NCBI RefSeq assembly: GCF_001942405.1
Contig: NZ_MKKA01000059.1
Location: forward strand, 62,001 to 126,000
From: Ornithinimicrobium sp. CNJ-824
GTDB lineage: Bacteria > Actinomycetota > Actinomycetes > Actinomycetales > Dermatophilaceae
Reading direction: 5' to 3'
Length of the DNA: 64,000 nt
The notes beneath the pieces are model-generated. The model made no database searches. It saw nothing but the letters and a program-made list of their open reading frames with translations, and was not told where the DNA came from. The position numbers were made by a program, and so were the translations under genes. Position 1 is the first letter of the stretch. The number at the start of each line of letters is the position of its first letter. This document shows, in pieces, positions 1 to 9,245 of this stretch.

Positions 1-198
1 CCTGAGCCCGCGATGGCGGCTGCCGGTGTTGCGGGCGGGATGTCGACCCAGGGTGCGACCGGGGGGCGCGAGACCGCATACCCGGAGCTGGACTGGGCCA
101 TCGTCGAGGACATCCACGTCGGTGACCCCGAGCCCGTCTACGACATCACCGTCGACGACGTGCACAACTTCGTCTCCAGCGGCCTGGTGCTCTCGAAC
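1..198 (+). other. C-terminal end of a dnaE intein
   Basis: The frame from base 1 contains [16 protein letters not shown] followed by LVLSN and then Cys at 199. This is the C-terminal splicing block of protein-splicing elements: a His-Asn pair, a hydrophobic run, a terminal Asn at 196-198 and a nucleophilic Cys as first extein residue. DnaE inteins of the Npu/Ssp type end in a similar DHNF...ASN/C. The insertion point is just before the IYQEQ motif. The N-terminal splicing half and any homing endonuclease lie upstream of the window, so whether this is a mini-intein or a full one cannot be told. Confidence 0.9.
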
Positions 199-1637
199 TG
201 CATCTACCAGGAGCAGGTGATGGAGATCGCGCAGAAGCTGGCGGGCTACACCCTGGGCAACGCCGATCTGCTCCGCCGGGCGATGGGCAAGAAGAAGAAG
301 GAGGTGCTCGACGCCGAGTACATCCCCTTCTCCGACGGGATGAAGGCCCAGGGCTACAACGAGGAGTCGATCGCCTCGCTGTGGGGCGTGCTCGTGCCGT
401 TCTCGGACTACGCCTTCAACAAGGCGCACACCGCGGCCTACGGCGTCATCTCCTACTGGACCGCCTACCTCAAGGCCAACTACTCGGCCGAGTACATGGC
501 CGCCCTGCTCACCAGCGTCGGCGACGACAAGGACAAGACCGCCCTCTACCTGGCCGAGTGCCGGCGGATGGGCATCGCGGTGCTCCCGCCCGACGTGAAC
601 GCCTCGGTGGCCAACTTCGCCGCCGTCGGCGACGACATCCGCTTCGGGCTCTCGGCCGTGCGCAACGTCGGGCACAACGTCGTGGGTGCCGTCGTGCGCA
701 CCCGCGAGGAGAAGGGCGCCTTCACCTCCTTCGAGGACTTCCTGCGCAAGTCGCCGGCGGTCGTGTGCAACAAGCGCACCGTCGAGTCGCTGTGCAAGTC
801 CGGCGCTTCGACAGCCTCGGCCACACCCGGCAGGGCCTGGTCACCGTGCACGAGCGCTACGTCGACGCCCTCGTCGACGAGAAGAAGCAGGAGGCCATCG
901 GGCAGGACTCCCTCTTCTCCGGTTTCGGCTTCGGCGACGACGAGCAGGAACAGGAGGGTATGCAGATCGTCACCCTCCCGCCGGTGCCGGACATCGAGTG
1001 GGACAAGTCGGTCCTGCTCGCCTTCGAGCGGGAGATGCTGGGGCTCTACGTCTCAGACCACCCGCTCAACGGGATCGAGCACATCCTGGCGCAGCACTCC
1101 AACTCCTCGATCCTGGAGATCGTCGGCGAGGACGGGGCCCGGGACGGCGACTTCGTCACCGTCGCCGGCCTGCTGACCAACCTGCAGCTGAAGCGGACCA
1201 AGAACGGTGACCCCTACGCCCGGCTGTCGATCGAGGACATGGCCGGCTCCCTGGAGGTGGTGTTCTGGCCGAAGGTCTACATGACCATCTCCACGATGCT
1301 CGCCGAGGACACCGTGGCCGTGGTCAAGGGCCGGTTGAAGAAGGGCGACGACGGCGCCGAGCTGATGGCCAACGAGCTGCTCCTGCCCGACATCAAGCAG
1401 GGTCCGCGCGGTCCGGTCGTGCTCAGCCTGCCGCTGACCAGGGCCACCGACGGGCTGGCGCACAAGCTCAAGACCGTGCTGGCCGACCACCCCGGCAGCA
1501 CCGAGGTCCAGGTCCGGCTCACCCAGCCGGGGCGCACCGTGCTGCTGCGCCTCGACGAGACCCTGCGCGTCACCGCCTCGCCCGAGCTCTTCGGCGACCT
1601 CAAGGCCCTCCTGGGACCGCACTGCATCGCCGGCTGA
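1..1637 (+). CDS. dnaE: DNA polymerase III alpha subunit, 3' part, intein-interrupted, one frame break
   Basis: Catalytic subunit of the replicative polymerase. The window opens inside an intein. Host protein resumes at Cys (base 199) with [17 protein letters not shown] and [12 protein letters not shown], a conserved block of the alpha-subunit polymerase domain. The helix-hairpin-helix region follows, then an OB fold at about 1160-1400 ([32 protein letters not shown]). The reading frame breaks at about 805-807: VESLCKSGA should continue [11 protein letters not shown], and one base is missing there. Both sides match the family closely, so this is probably a sequence error in an essential gene. 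The 5' end lies outside the window. Confidence 0.95.
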
Positions 1638-1742
1638 GCCCGGGCGACCGTTGACGACCGGGCGGCCGGGTGGGTCGGGCTGCCGAGCGGCACGCTTCTT
1701 GGCACGATGGCATCGAGGACCCACCGACCCCAGGAGGATGCC

Positions 1743-2264
1743 GTGCCACTGACCGCCGAGCAGGCCGGGCTGGACACGTCCGTGCTCGAGCTCTACCTCA
1801 ACGACCACCTGGCCGGCGCCACAGTTGGGCGGGACCGTGCGCACCGGATGGCCAAGGACCACGCGGACCTGCCGGTCGCCGGCGATCTCACCTCGTTCGC
1901 CCGCCAGCTCGACGAGGAGTGGGACCGCCTCGACCGGCTCATCAAGGAGCTGGGCCTGGACACCCTGCGCTACCGGCAGCTGACCGCGACGGTCGGGGAG
2001 AAGCTGGGCCGGCTCAAGCTCAACCGGCGCCTGACGCAACGCTCGCCGATGACGCCGCTGCTGGAGACCGAGCTCATGCGGGGCGCGGTCAACGCCAAGC
2101 GCGGCCTGTGGCAGGTGATGGAGGCGCTCGCCCCCCGGCTGCAGATGGACCCCGCCGAGTGGCAGGAGCTCGACGCCCAGGCCGTGGACCAGTCCGAGCT
2201 GCTCGACCGGGTCCACGCGGCCCTGCGCCCCGACGCCTTCGTGCCGGGGAGCCGCCCGTCCTGA
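1743..2264 (+). CDS. Conserved helical protein of unknown function
   Basis: 173-residue soluble, almost wholly alpha-helical protein rich in Arg, Leu and Glu, with no signal peptide or membrane segment. The GTG at 1743 is preferred over the upstream in-frame ATG (1707) because an AGGAGG lies at 1732-1737, five bases before it. Amphipathic stretches such as FARQLDEEWDRLDRLIKEL and LETELMRGAVNAKRGLWQV suggest a helical bundle. The stop overlaps the start of the next gene by one base (TGATG), so the two are probably translated together. I do not recognise a family with a known role. Confidence 0.8.
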   Translation: MPLTAEQAGLDTSVLELYLNDHLAGATVGRDRAHRMAKDHADLPVAGDLTSFARQLDEEWDRLDRLIKELGLDTLRYRQLTATVGEKLGRLKLNRRLTQRSPMTPLLETELMRGAVNAKRGLWQVMEALAPRLQMDPAEWQELDAQAVDQSELLDRVHAALRPDAFVPGSRPS

Positions 2265-2731
2265 TGCCGCTGCGTCACCTCCTCCGTGCCCTGGTCGCGC
2301 TCGTCCTCGCAGGCTCCGTGCTCTCCGCCTGCACCCACGAGGTGACGACCGAGGAGGTGCTCCGCGGGGTCCCGCTGGCCACCGACGAGATCGAGGGCTT
2401 CGAGGTCGAGACCCACGCGGTGACCCGCGGCACCGAGGTCGAGGAGGACGGGGACAGCCGGCTGGTCCGCGCCCGGATCACCCGTCACCTGCGACCGCTC
2501 GAGGGAACGGTGGAGGAGGCTGTCGCGCGGCTGGTGGAGCAGTCCTTCGCCCAGGGATGGATGCCGCAGGTCGAGGAGGGGGAGCTGCCGTTCGTGGCGA
2601 CGCGGTCGCTGCCCGCCGGACCGGGTCGCCTGACCGTCTCGCTGCCCGAGGACGGGTCCACCGACCTGGTCGTGCTGACCATCGAGGTGGGCGACGACGC
2701 GGATGAGGACGCGGTCACCGGGCGCGGGTAG
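2264..2731 (+). CDS. Predicted lipoprotein of unknown function
   Basis: 155 residues. A basic N-terminus and hydrophobic core (LRALVALVLAGSVLSAC) end in a lipobox, LSAC, so the mature protein is probably lipid-anchored at Cys on the outer face of the membrane. The mature part is acidic and lacks further cysteines, with a small alpha/beta look (ITRHLRPLEGTVEEAVARL). The start overlaps the previous stop. No enzymatic motif is visible. Confidence 0.8.
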   Translation: MPLRHLLRALVALVLAGSVLSACTHEVTTEEVLRGVPLATDEIEGFEVETHAVTRGTEVEEDGDSRLVRARITRHLRPLEGTVEEAVARLVEQSFAQGWMPQVEEGELPFVATRSLPAGPGRLTVSLPEDGSTDLVVLTIEVGDDADEDAVTGRG

Positions 2732-2734
2732 CGT
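2729..2734 (+). promoter_or_regulatory. -10 hexamer TAGCGT for ptrB
   Basis: TAGCGT fits the actinobacterial TAnnnT -10 pattern and ends seven bases before the GTG at 2742. This spacing predicts a transcript that starts at the start codon (leaderless). It lies across the stop of the lipoprotein gene. Confidence 0.45.
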
Positions 2735-2741
2735 TGACCGG

Positions 2742-4877
2742 GTGACCGCCGAGACCTCCCTGCCCACCCCGCCCGTCGCCGAACAGATCCCGGTCGTCCG
2801 CCGCCACCACGGCGAGGACGTCACCGACCCCTACGAGTGGCTGCGGGACAAGAAGGACCGCAAGGTCCTGGCCCACCTCGGGGCCGAGAACGCCTACACG
2901 GACGCGATGACCGCCCACCTGGACGACCTGCGCCGGCGCATCTTCGGCGAGATCAAGAGCCGCACCCAGGAGACCGACCTGTCGGTCCCGGTCCGGCACC
3001 GCGACTGGTGGTACTACTCCCGCACCGTCGAGGGCCAGCAGTACGCGGTCCACGGCCGGATCGCCGTCGGTGACTCCCCGCAGCGCCCCGTCCTCGACCC
3101 CGGCGAGGTGCCGGACGGCGAGCAGGTGCTGCTCGACGGCAACGCCGAGGCGCAGGGTCTGGAGTTCTTCTCCCTGGGCACCTTCGACACCAGCCCGGCC
3201 GGCGACCTGCTCGCCTACGCCGTCGACAGCACCGGCGACGAGCGCTTCGACCTGCGGATCAAGGACCTGACCACCGGCGAGATCGTCGACGACGCGGTCA
3301 CCGGCATCGGCTACGGCACCGCCTGGTCCGCGGACGCGGCATACCTGTTCTATGTGCGCGTCGACGACGCGTGGCGCCCCTTCCAGGTGTGGCGCCACGA
3401 GGTGGGCACCCCCGCCGACCAGGACGTCCTCGTCCACCAGGAGGACGACGAACGCTACTGGATGGGCGTCGGCGCCTCCCGCGACGACGAGCACGTCGTC
3501 ATCGCCCTCGGCAGCAAGAACACCTCGGAGTACCGCCTGCTGTCCGCCTCCGACCCCACCGGCGAGTTCCGGGTCGTCGCGCCGCGGCGGGAGGGGGTCG
3601 AGTATGACGTCGCGCCCGCGGGCGGGCGCCTCTGGATCGTGCACAACCGGGACCACCGCGACTTCGAGCTGGCCGTGGCGCCGATCGGGTCGACCTCCGA
3701 CTCCGACTGGCGGGCCGTGCTGCCCGGGCGCAAGGGGATGCGGGTCGCCGGCGTCGAGGCCTTCTCCGGCCACCTGGCCGTGTCGCTGCGCAAGGACGGG
3801 CTGACGCAGGTGCGGATCCTCCCGCTGGGCGACGACGGGCTCCCCGTCGACGACGGCTACGACGTGCCGGTGCAGGAGGAGGTCTGGTCGATCGACACCG
3901 GGGCCAACCCCTCCTACGAGACCGACACCCTGCAGGTCGTCATCGAGTCGCTCGTCACCCCGCCGAGCATCTACGACCTGGCCCTGGCCACCGGCGACCT
4001 CACCCTCGTCAAGCGCAAGCCGGTCCTGGGCGGCTACGACCCGGCCGACTACGTCCAGCACCGGCTGTGGGCGACCGCCGAGGACGGCACCCGCATCCCG
4101 ATCTCGCTCGTGGCCCGCAAGGAACTGGGCCCGGACGGCACCAACCCGGGGCTGCTCTACGGCTACGGGTCCTACGAGATCTCCATCGACCCCTACTTCT
4201 CGGTGTCCCGGCTGTCCTACCTCGACCGCGGCGTGGTCTACGCGATCGCCCACGTGCGCGGTGGTGGCGAGATGGGCCGCAGCTGGTACGAGCTGGGCCG
4301 GATGGAGCACAAGAAGAACACCTTCACCGACTTCCTGGCCTGCGCCGACCACATCGTCGGCACCGGCTGGGTCGCTCCCGACCGGCTCGCCGCGGAGGGT
4401 CGCTCGGCCGGCGGCCTGCTCATGGGCGCGGTCCTCAACCTGGCGCCCGAGCGGTTCCGGGTCGTGCACGCCGGCGTGCCCTTCGTCGACGCCCTGACGA
4501 CCATCCTCGACCCCTCGCTGCCGCTGACGGTCGGCGAGTGGGAGGAGTGGGGCAACCCGGTCGACTCGGCCGAGGTCTACGAGCTGATGCGCACCTACAC
4601 GCCCTACGAGAACGTCCGCCCGGTGCAGTACCCCGCGATCCTGGCCACCACCGGCCTGAACGACACCCGGGTCTTCTTCGTCGAGCCGGCCAAGTGGGTC
4701 GCCCGCCTGCGCGAGACGGTCACCAACGACCCGGCCACGCGGCCCATCCTGCTCAGGACCGAGATGGTCGCCGGCCACGGCGGCAAGACCGGTCGCTACG
4801 ACGCCTGGAAGGAGACGGCGTTCGAGATCGCGTTCATGCTCGACCAGCTGGACGCGACCGAGCTCCTCGAGGGATGA
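2742..4877 (+). CDS. ptrB: Oligopeptidase B / prolyl oligopeptidase family (S9A)
   Basis: 711-residue cytoplasmic serine peptidase; family members cut short peptides after basic residues (protease II) or proline. The N-terminal half is the beta-propeller and the C-terminal third the alpha/beta-hydrolase. The triad is visible: Ser555 in GRSAGG, Asp641 in GLNDTRV, His679 in AGHGGKTG. The upstream segment VYAIAHVRGGGEMG is typical of the oligopeptidase B branch, which supports Arg/Lys specificity. GTG at 2742 is chosen because the protein then begins just before the conserved PYEWL region and a TAGCGT hexamer sits seven bases upstream. The gene overlaps the HIT gene by four bases. Confidence 0.9.
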   Translation: MTAETSLPTPPVAEQIPVVRRHHGEDVTDPYEWLRDKKDRKVLAHLGAENAYTDAMTAHLDDLRRRIFGEIKSRTQETDLSVPVRHRDWWYYSRTVEGQQYAVHGRIAVGDSPQRPVLDPGEVPDGEQVLLDGNAEAQGLEFFSLGTFDTSPAGDLLAYAVDSTGDERFDLRIKDLTTGEIVDDAVTGIGYGTAWSADAAYLFYVRVDDAWRPFQVWRHEVGTPADQDVLVHQEDDERYWMGVGASRDDEHVVIALGSKNTSEYRLLSASDPTGEFRVVAPRREGVEYDVAPAGGRLWIVHNRDHRDFELAVAPIGSTSDSDWRAVLPGRKGMRVAGVEAFSGHLAVSLRKDGLTQVRILPLGDDGLPVDDGYDVPVQEEVWSIDTGANPSYETDTLQVVIESLVTPPSIYDLALATGDLTLVKRKPVLGGYDPADYVQHRLWATAEDGTRIPISLVARKELGPDGTNPGLLYGYGSYEISIDPYFSVSRLSYLDRGVVYAIAHVRGGGEMGRSWYELGRMEHKKNTFTDFLACADHIVGTGWVAPDRLAAEGRSAGGLLMGAVLNLAPERFRVVHAGVPFVDALTTILDPSLPLTVGEWEEWGNPVDSAEVYELMRTYTPYENVRPVQYPAILATTGLNDTRVFFVEPAKWVARLRETVTNDPATRPILLRTEMVAGHGGKTGRYDAWKETAFEIAFMLDQLDATELLEG

Positions 4878-5302
4878 GCAGCTGCGCGTTCTGCCGGATC
4901 GTGGCGGGGGAGGAGCCGGCCGAGGTCGTCCTCGCCGACGAGCAGGTCGTGGGCTTCCTCGACACCCGACCCGTCTTCAAGGGGCACGTCCTGCTCGTGC
5001 CCCGGCAGCACGTGCATACCCTCCCCGACCTGCCCGACGCCCTCGTCGGCCCCTTGTTCACCGCCGCCCGCACCCTGGCCCAGGCGGTCAAGGACGGGCT
5101 CGGCGCGCAGGGGTCGTTCGTGGCGATGAACAACCAGGTCAGCCAGTCGGTGGCGCACCTGCACGTGCACGTGGTGCCACGGACCAAGGGGGACGGGTTG
5201 CGCGGCTTCTTCTGGCCCCGGACGAAGTATGCCGAGGGAGAGGCGGGGGAGTACGCCGCCCGCCTACGGGCCGTGCTGCCCGGAGGCGATGCCGCGGGCT
5301 AG
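4874..5302 (+). CDS. HIT family nucleotide-binding hydrolase
   Basis: 142-residue histidine-triad protein; relatives hydrolyse nucleoside phosphoramidates or dinucleoside polyphosphates. The active-site triad is HLHVHVV (His95, 97, 99), preceded by the usual N-terminal CAFCRIVAGE with two cysteines of a possible zinc site. ATG overlaps the ptrB stop by four bases (ATGA), which implies translational coupling. The exact substrate cannot be read from the sequence. Confidence 0.9.
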   Translation: MSSCAFCRIVAGEEPAEVVLADEQVVGFLDTRPVFKGHVLLVPRQHVHTLPDLPDALVGPLFTAARTLAQAVKDGLGAQGSFVAMNNQVSQSVAHLHVHVVPRTKGDGLRGFFWPRTKYAEGEAGEYAARLRAVLPGGDAAG

Positions 5303-5460
5303 CTGCGCGCCCGGTCGCGGCTGGAGGCGAACAGGGCCGCACCCACGAGGAGGGCGCCCAGGGCCGGGGCCAGGACCGTGACGGACCGATCCGGCCCTGG
5401 CCCTGCGGCGGGAGCGGTCCTCGGCGTAGGCTCGCAGGACGTGGCCGGAAGGCCCAGCAC
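5299..5460 (-). CDS. Possible 53-residue single-pass membrane peptide
   Basis: The 178-base gap between the HIT gene and the next gene holds a minus-strand frame from a GTG at 5460. It has a Pro/Thr/Ala stretch (SCEPTPRTAPAAGPGP), a hydrophobic segment (TVLAPALGALLVGAALFA) and a basic tail ending SRDRARS. This looks like the C-terminal anchor of a cell-surface protein, but no ribosome site or longer reading frame supports it, and it overlaps the promoter of the next gene. It may be a remnant or chance. Confidence 0.2.
   Translation of the reverse strand: MLGLPATSCEPTPRTAPAAGPGPDRSVTVLAPALGALLVGAALFASSRDRARS
5427..5432 (+). promoter_or_regulatory. -10 hexamer TAGGCT for the baeRF gene
   Basis: TAGGCT matches TAnnnT and predicts a start near 5439, giving a leader of about 42 bases that contains the AAGGAGG ribosome site just before the ATG at 5481. 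Confidence 0.4.
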
Positions 5461-5480
5461 CCGACCTCAAGGAGGACTTC

Positions 5481-6620
5481 ATGGATCTGATGACCCGGGC
5501 CGAGTTCGAGGAGCTGGTGGGTGACGGCGACGGGACGAGGTTGTCCTTGTTCGTCCCGACGCACCGGGTGGGGACCACGAAGGAGAGCGACGAGGACCGG
5601 CTGCGGTGGAAGAACCTGCTGGGTGCCGTCGAGGACACGCTCCTGAAGGAGGGGCACGAGCGCCGCGACGTCGACGAGCTGCTGGCCCCCGCGTGGGAGC
5701 TGCACCACGACGGCATGGCCTGGAGCCACATGGCCGACGGCCTGGCGATGTACCTCACCCAGGGATGGTCGGCCTCCTACCGGGTGCCGCTCGAGCTGCC
5801 CGAGCTCGCGGCCGTGAGCTCGGGCTACACCCTCGGCCCGGTGCTGCCCCTGCTCAGCGACCAGAACTACGTCGTGCTCACCCTCAGCCAGAAGCACGTG
5901 CGCGTGCTGCGTGGCAGCCGTGACCGGATCGGCGAGCTGGACCTGCCGTCGGTGCCCGAGGCGTTCGAGGACGTCTTCGTCGCCGACGGCCCCCAGTCCG
6001 ACTCCGTCCCGCGGCCCAACGCCTCCGGGCGGTCGGGGCCCGGGGGAGCGGTCTACTACGGCGCCAGCTCGCTGGACAACGCGCACAAGGAGGAGGTCGT
6101 CGAGTTCTTCCGCGAGGTCGCCCGCGGTGTCGACGAGCACCTCGCCGGCCGCTCGATCCCGATGATCCTCGCGGGCCTCCCCGAGTGGGTGTCGATCTAC
6201 CGGGACATCGCCTCCTACCCGCACCTCGTGGACGGAGCGATCGAGCGCAACCCCGACGACATGTCCGCCGACGACCTGCGGATCGCCGCCTGGGACCTGG
6301 TCTCGAGCCGGCTGCAGAAGGAGAACCAGCGGCTCCTGGACCGGCTGAACGAGCAGCGCGGGCACGGCTCGGGCGCGCTGGGCGTGGACCAGACGCTGAC
6401 GGCCGCCAACGAGGGCCGCGTGGACACCCTGCTGATGACGTCCGGAGGGTGCTACGTCGGCAACGGCGCGCCCCAGGTCGTCCTGCCGCTGCGTAGCCCC
6501 GAGGACTACTGCGGGCTGGCCGACGCCGCCGCCCGCGCCACCCTGCGCAACGGCGGGTCGATCCGGATGGTCGAGGAGCTGCCCAAGGGCGCGCCGGTGG
6601 CGGCGATCCTGAGGTACTGA
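5481..6620 (+). CDS. Bacterial eRF1-like (baeRF) family protein
   Basis: 379 residues with the layout of the bacterial archaeo-eukaryotic release-factor-like family: an N-terminal alpha/beta domain opening with a conserved SLFVPTHRVG segment, a middle domain and a C-terminal L7Ae-like domain seen as DQTLTAANEGRVDTLLM. Family members are proposed to act on ribosomes or tRNA in stress or defence, but function is mostly inferred. The start has a strong AAGGAGG site seven bases upstream. No GGQ-type hydrolysis motif is evident. The gene stands alone between its own promoter and a strong terminator. Confidence 0.75.
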   Translation: MDLMTRAEFEELVGDGDGTRLSLFVPTHRVGTTKESDEDRLRWKNLLGAVEDTLLKEGHERRDVDELLAPAWELHHDGMAWSHMADGLAMYLTQGWSASYRVPLELPELAAVSSGYTLGPVLPLLSDQNYVVLTLSQKHVRVLRGSRDRIGELDLPSVPEAFEDVFVADGPQSDSVPRPNASGRSGPGGAVYYGASSLDNAHKEEVVEFFREVARGVDEHLAGRSIPMILAGLPEWVSIYRDIASYPHLVDGAIERNPDDMSADDLRIAAWDLVSSRLQKENQRLLDRLNEQRGHGSGALGVDQTLTAANEGRVDTLLMTSGGCYVGNGAPQVVLPLRSPEDYCGLADAAARATLRNGGSIRMVEELPKGAPVAAILRY

Positions 6621-6640
6621 GAGCACCGCTCGAGGAGCCG

Positions 6641-6676
6641 CTCAGGGGCGGACCGGCAGACCGGTCCGCCCCTGAG
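6641..6676. terminator. Intrinsic terminator hairpin
   Basis: Perfect 16-bp stem (6641-6656 with 6661-6676) around a CAGA loop, between convergent genes. There is no T-run, as is usual in high-GC actinobacteria. It can serve both the baeRF gene and the minus-strand dehydrogenase. Confidence 0.8.
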
Positions 6677-6727
6677 GCACGTCGTGGACCAGGCGTGCCA
6701 CGTGTGCGATCGCCAGGTCAGGGCTGG

Positions 6728-7585
6728 TCAGCCGTAGCGGTAGAAGCCCTCGCCCGTGGGGACCCCGAGCTTGCCCTTGTCGATGTACTCCTCCTTGAGC
6801 AGCTTGGCGAACTTCTGCGAGCTCTCGTCGTCCCTGCTCTTGGCCAGGTTGTAGGGGGTCGTCATCCCGATCACGTCGTAGATCTGGAACGGCCCCAGCG
6901 GTGCTCCTGTGCTCGTGCGCCAGGTCAGGTCGATGTCCTCGACGTCGGCGACTCCGCGGACGAGCAGGTCCGCCGCCGCGTTGAGGAAGGGGACCAGGAG
7001 AGAGTTGAGCACATATCCCGGCTGCTCCTTCCTGACCCGTACGGGCACCATCCCGATCTCCTCGGCGAAGTCCGCCACCGCCTCGAACCAGCGCTGGTCG
7101 GTGCCCTCGTGCCCCATCACCTCACCGATGTTGTTTCGCCAGATCTCGTTGGCGAAGTGCAGGGCGAGGAACTTCTCCGGGCGGTCGGTGGCGTCGGCCA
7201 TGGCGCTGGGCAGCAGGGTCGAGGAGTTGGTCGCGAAGATGGTGCGTTCCGGAGCGGACTCGGAGACCTTCTGCCACGTGTCCCGCTTGATCTCCAGGAC
7301 CTCGGGGACCGCCTCGATGACGAGGTCGGCGTCGGCCACGGCCGTGGCCAGATCGGTCGTGCCGGTGATCCGTCCGACTGCGGCGTCCAACTTCTCCGGC
7401 GTCGCGTCCTCAAGGTCCCGCAGGTACAGCGGCCTGAGGTAGTCCCACCGCTCGGGGAGGCCGTCGACGGCCTCCTGGGAGAGGTCGTATGCCATCACGG
7501 TCTTGCCGTGGTAGGCGGACTGAAAGGCGATCTGCGAGCCGAGCACGCCGACGCCGAGGACGGTCACGTTCTGGATGGTGGTCAT
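6728..7585 (-). CDS. 3-hydroxyacyl-CoA dehydrogenase
   Basis: 285-residue NAD-dependent dehydrogenase that oxidises 3-hydroxyacyl-CoA to 3-ketoacyl-CoA. A Rossmann fold opens with VTVLGVGVLGSQIA (GxGxxG). EAVPEVLEIKRD and ATNSSTL follow; NSST and the His of ALHFANEI fit the active-site region. The C-terminal helical domain carries GYVLNSLLVPFLN. Length is that of the stand-alone 3-hydroxybutyryl-CoA dehydrogenase class. It is a single gene, convergent with the baeRF gene. Whether it serves fatty-acid breakdown or storage-polymer metabolism cannot be decided from context. Confidence 0.88.
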   Translation of the reverse strand: MTTIQNVTVLGVGVLGSQIAFQSAYHGKTVMAYDLSQEAVDGLPERWDYLRPLYLRDLEDATPEKLDAAVGRITGTTDLATAVADADLVIEAVPEVLEIKRDTWQKVSESAPERTIFATNSSTLLPSAMADATDRPEKFLALHFANEIWRNNIGEVMGHEGTDQRWFEAVADFAEEIGMVPVRVRKEQPGYVLNSLLVPFLNAAADLLVRGVADVEDIDLTWRTSTGAPLGPFQIYDVIGMTTPYNLAKSRDDESSQKFAKLLKEEYIDKGKLGVPTGEGFYRYG

Positions 7586-7662
7586 GCCTCCACCATGGCA
7601 GCCTCGTCCCGGCCGACGCCGTCGGGGGTGTCGCCCGCCCGATGGACGGCCCTGGAGACCAC

Positions 7663-7697
7663 GGCGGGGAGGGCGCGCCCTGCACGCCCTCCCCGCC
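7663..7697. terminator. Terminator hairpin downstream of glnA
   Basis: Perfect 13-bp stem, 7663-7675 with 7685-7697, nine-base loop, directly after the glnA stop on the minus strand. Confidence 0.7.
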
Positions 7698-7713
7698 CTC
7701 GTGACCGGTCGAC

Positions 7714-9138
7714 TCAGATGTCGAAGTACATCTCGAACTCGTGCGGGTGCGGGCGCAGCCGGATCGGGTCGATCTCGTGGGTGCGCTTGTAGTCGATCCA
7801 CGTCTGGATCAGGTCCTCGGTGAACACGTCGCCCTCGGTGAGGTAGTCGTGGTCGGCCTCGAGGGCGTCGAGCACGGCCGGCAGCGAGGTCGGCAGCTGC
7901 TCGATGTCCTCCAGCTCCTCCGGGGGCAGCTCGTAGAGGTCCTTGTCCACCGGCTCCGGCGGCTCGATCCGGTTGCGGATGCCGTCCAGGCCGGCCATCA
8001 GCTGGGCCGAGAACGCCAGGTAGGGGTTGGCCGAGGGGTCCGGCACGCGGTACTCGATGCGCTTGGCCTTCGGCGAGCTCCCGGTGATCGGGATGCGCAC
8101 GCACGCGGACCGGTTGCGGGCCGAGTAGACGAGGTTGATCGGCGCCTCGTAGCCCGGCACCAGCCGGTGGTAGGAGTTCATCGAGGGGTTGGTGAACGCC
8201 AGCAGCGAGGGCCCGTGCGCGAGCAGGCCGCCGATGTACCACCGGGCGACGTCGGACAGGCCGCCGTAGCCGTTCTCGTCGTAGAACAGCGGCTCCCCGT
8301 CCTTCCAGAGGCTCTGGTGGGTGTGCATGCCGGAGCCGTTGTCCCCGAAGAGCGGCTTGGGCATGAAGGTCGCGGTCTTGCCGGCGGCCCAGGCGCTGTT
8401 CTTGATGACGTACTTGAACTTCATCAGGTCGTCGCCGGAGTGCAGCAGCGTGTTGAAGCGGTAGTTGATCTCCTGCTGCCCCGCGGTGCCGACCTCGTGG
8501 TGGGAGCGCTCGACGTCGATCCCGACGTAGGCCAGGTCCAGGCACATCCGGTCGCGGATGTCGGCGAAGTGGTCGACGGGCGGCACGGGGAAGTAGCCGC
8601 CCTTGAACCGGGTCTTGTAGCCGCGGTTGCCGCCCTCCTCCGCGCGACCGGTGTTCCACGCCGCCTCGATGGAGTCGATGTGGTAGTAGCTGCCCTGCGG
8701 CTGCGAGGCGAACCGGATGTCGTCGAAGACGTAGAACTCGGCCTCGGCGCCGAAGAACGCGGTGTCGGCGATCCCGGTGGAGCGCAGGTGCTCCTCGGCC
8801 TTGCGGGCGATCTGCCGCGGGTCGCGCTCGTAGGGCTCGTCGGTGAACGGGTCGACGATCGAGAAGTTCATGATGAGCGTCTTCTCGACCCGGAAGGGGT
8901 CCAGGTAGGCGGTCTGCGGGTCGGGGATCAACTTCATGTCCGACTCGTGGATGGACTTGAAGCCACGGATCGAGGAGCCGTCGAACATCTGGCCGGTGTT
9001 GAACGCGTCCTCGTCGAAGGACGCCGCCGGCACGTTGAAGTGCTGCATGACACCGGGCAGGTCGCAGAACCTGATGTCGATGAACTTGACGTCCTCGTCC
9101 TTGATGAAGGCGAGGACCTCCTCGGCGTTTGTGAACAT
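7714..9138 (-). CDS. glnA: Glutamine synthetase type I
   Basis: 474 residues; makes glutamine from glutamate, ammonia and ATP as a cytoplasmic dodecamer. Signatures in order: [10 protein letters not shown] near residue 52, [12 protein letters not shown] (metal-binding glutamates), [12 protein letters not shown] (ATP/ammonia site) and [17 protein letters not shown]. Tyr402 in [10 protein letters not shown] is the residue modified by GlnE adenylyltransferase in the GSI-beta type, so activity is probably controlled by adenylylation. The start has a clear AGGAGG upstream. Next to it in M. tuberculosis (from memory) are the same RDD and DUF4191 genes, so this is the main, glnA1-type enzyme. Confidence 0.97.
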   Translation of the reverse strand: MFTNAEEVLAFIKDEDVKFIDIRFCDLPGVMQHFNVPAASFDEDAFNTGQMFDGSSIRGFKSIHESDMKLIPDPQTAYLDPFRVEKTLIMNFSIVDPFTDEPYERDPRQIARKAEEHLRSTGIADTAFFGAEAEFYVFDDIRFASQPQGSYYHIDSIEAAWNTGRAEEGGNRGYKTRFKGGYFPVPPVDHFADIRDRMCLDLAYVGIDVERSHHEVGTAGQQEINYRFNTLLHSGDDLMKFKYVIKNSAWAAGKTATFMPKPLFGDNGSGMHTHQSLWKDGEPLFYDENGYGGLSDVARWYIGGLLAHGPSLLAFTNPSMNSYHRLVPGYEAPINLVYSARNRSACVRIPITGSSPKAKRIEYRVPDPSANPYLAFSAQLMAGLDGIRNRIEPPEPVDKDLYELPPEELEDIEQLPTSLPAVLDALEADHDYLTEGDVFTEDLIQTWIDYKRTHEIDPIRLRPHPHEFEMYFDI

Positions 9139-9233
9139 GGACTGCCTCCTGGGTGGACCAACTGGGTCGGGCACGACATTACGCGGTGGCGGTTTCGGCA
9201 CCGTCACCCTCCTGTTTCGGGAGTGTTACGCCG

Positions 9234-9239
9234 TAGGCT
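9234..9239 (+). promoter_or_regulatory. -10 hexamer TAGGCT for the RDD gene
   Basis: TAGGCT ends six bases before the GTG at 9246, the spacing expected of leaderless transcription. No ribosome site precedes the GTG, which agrees. Confidence 0.5.
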
Positions 9240-9245
9240 GGCCCG

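Noticed and set aside
1-1637. dnaE as a pseudogene because of the frame break
   Set aside because: Both sides of the break are fully conserved, the gene is essential, and many other essential genes in the window show the same one-base loss.
2715-4778. Long open frame on the minus strand (about 690 codons)
   Set aside because: It is antisense to the intact oligopeptidase gene and consists of Val/Gly/Asp/Arg-rich composition typical of high-GC shadow frames; no family sequence is visible.
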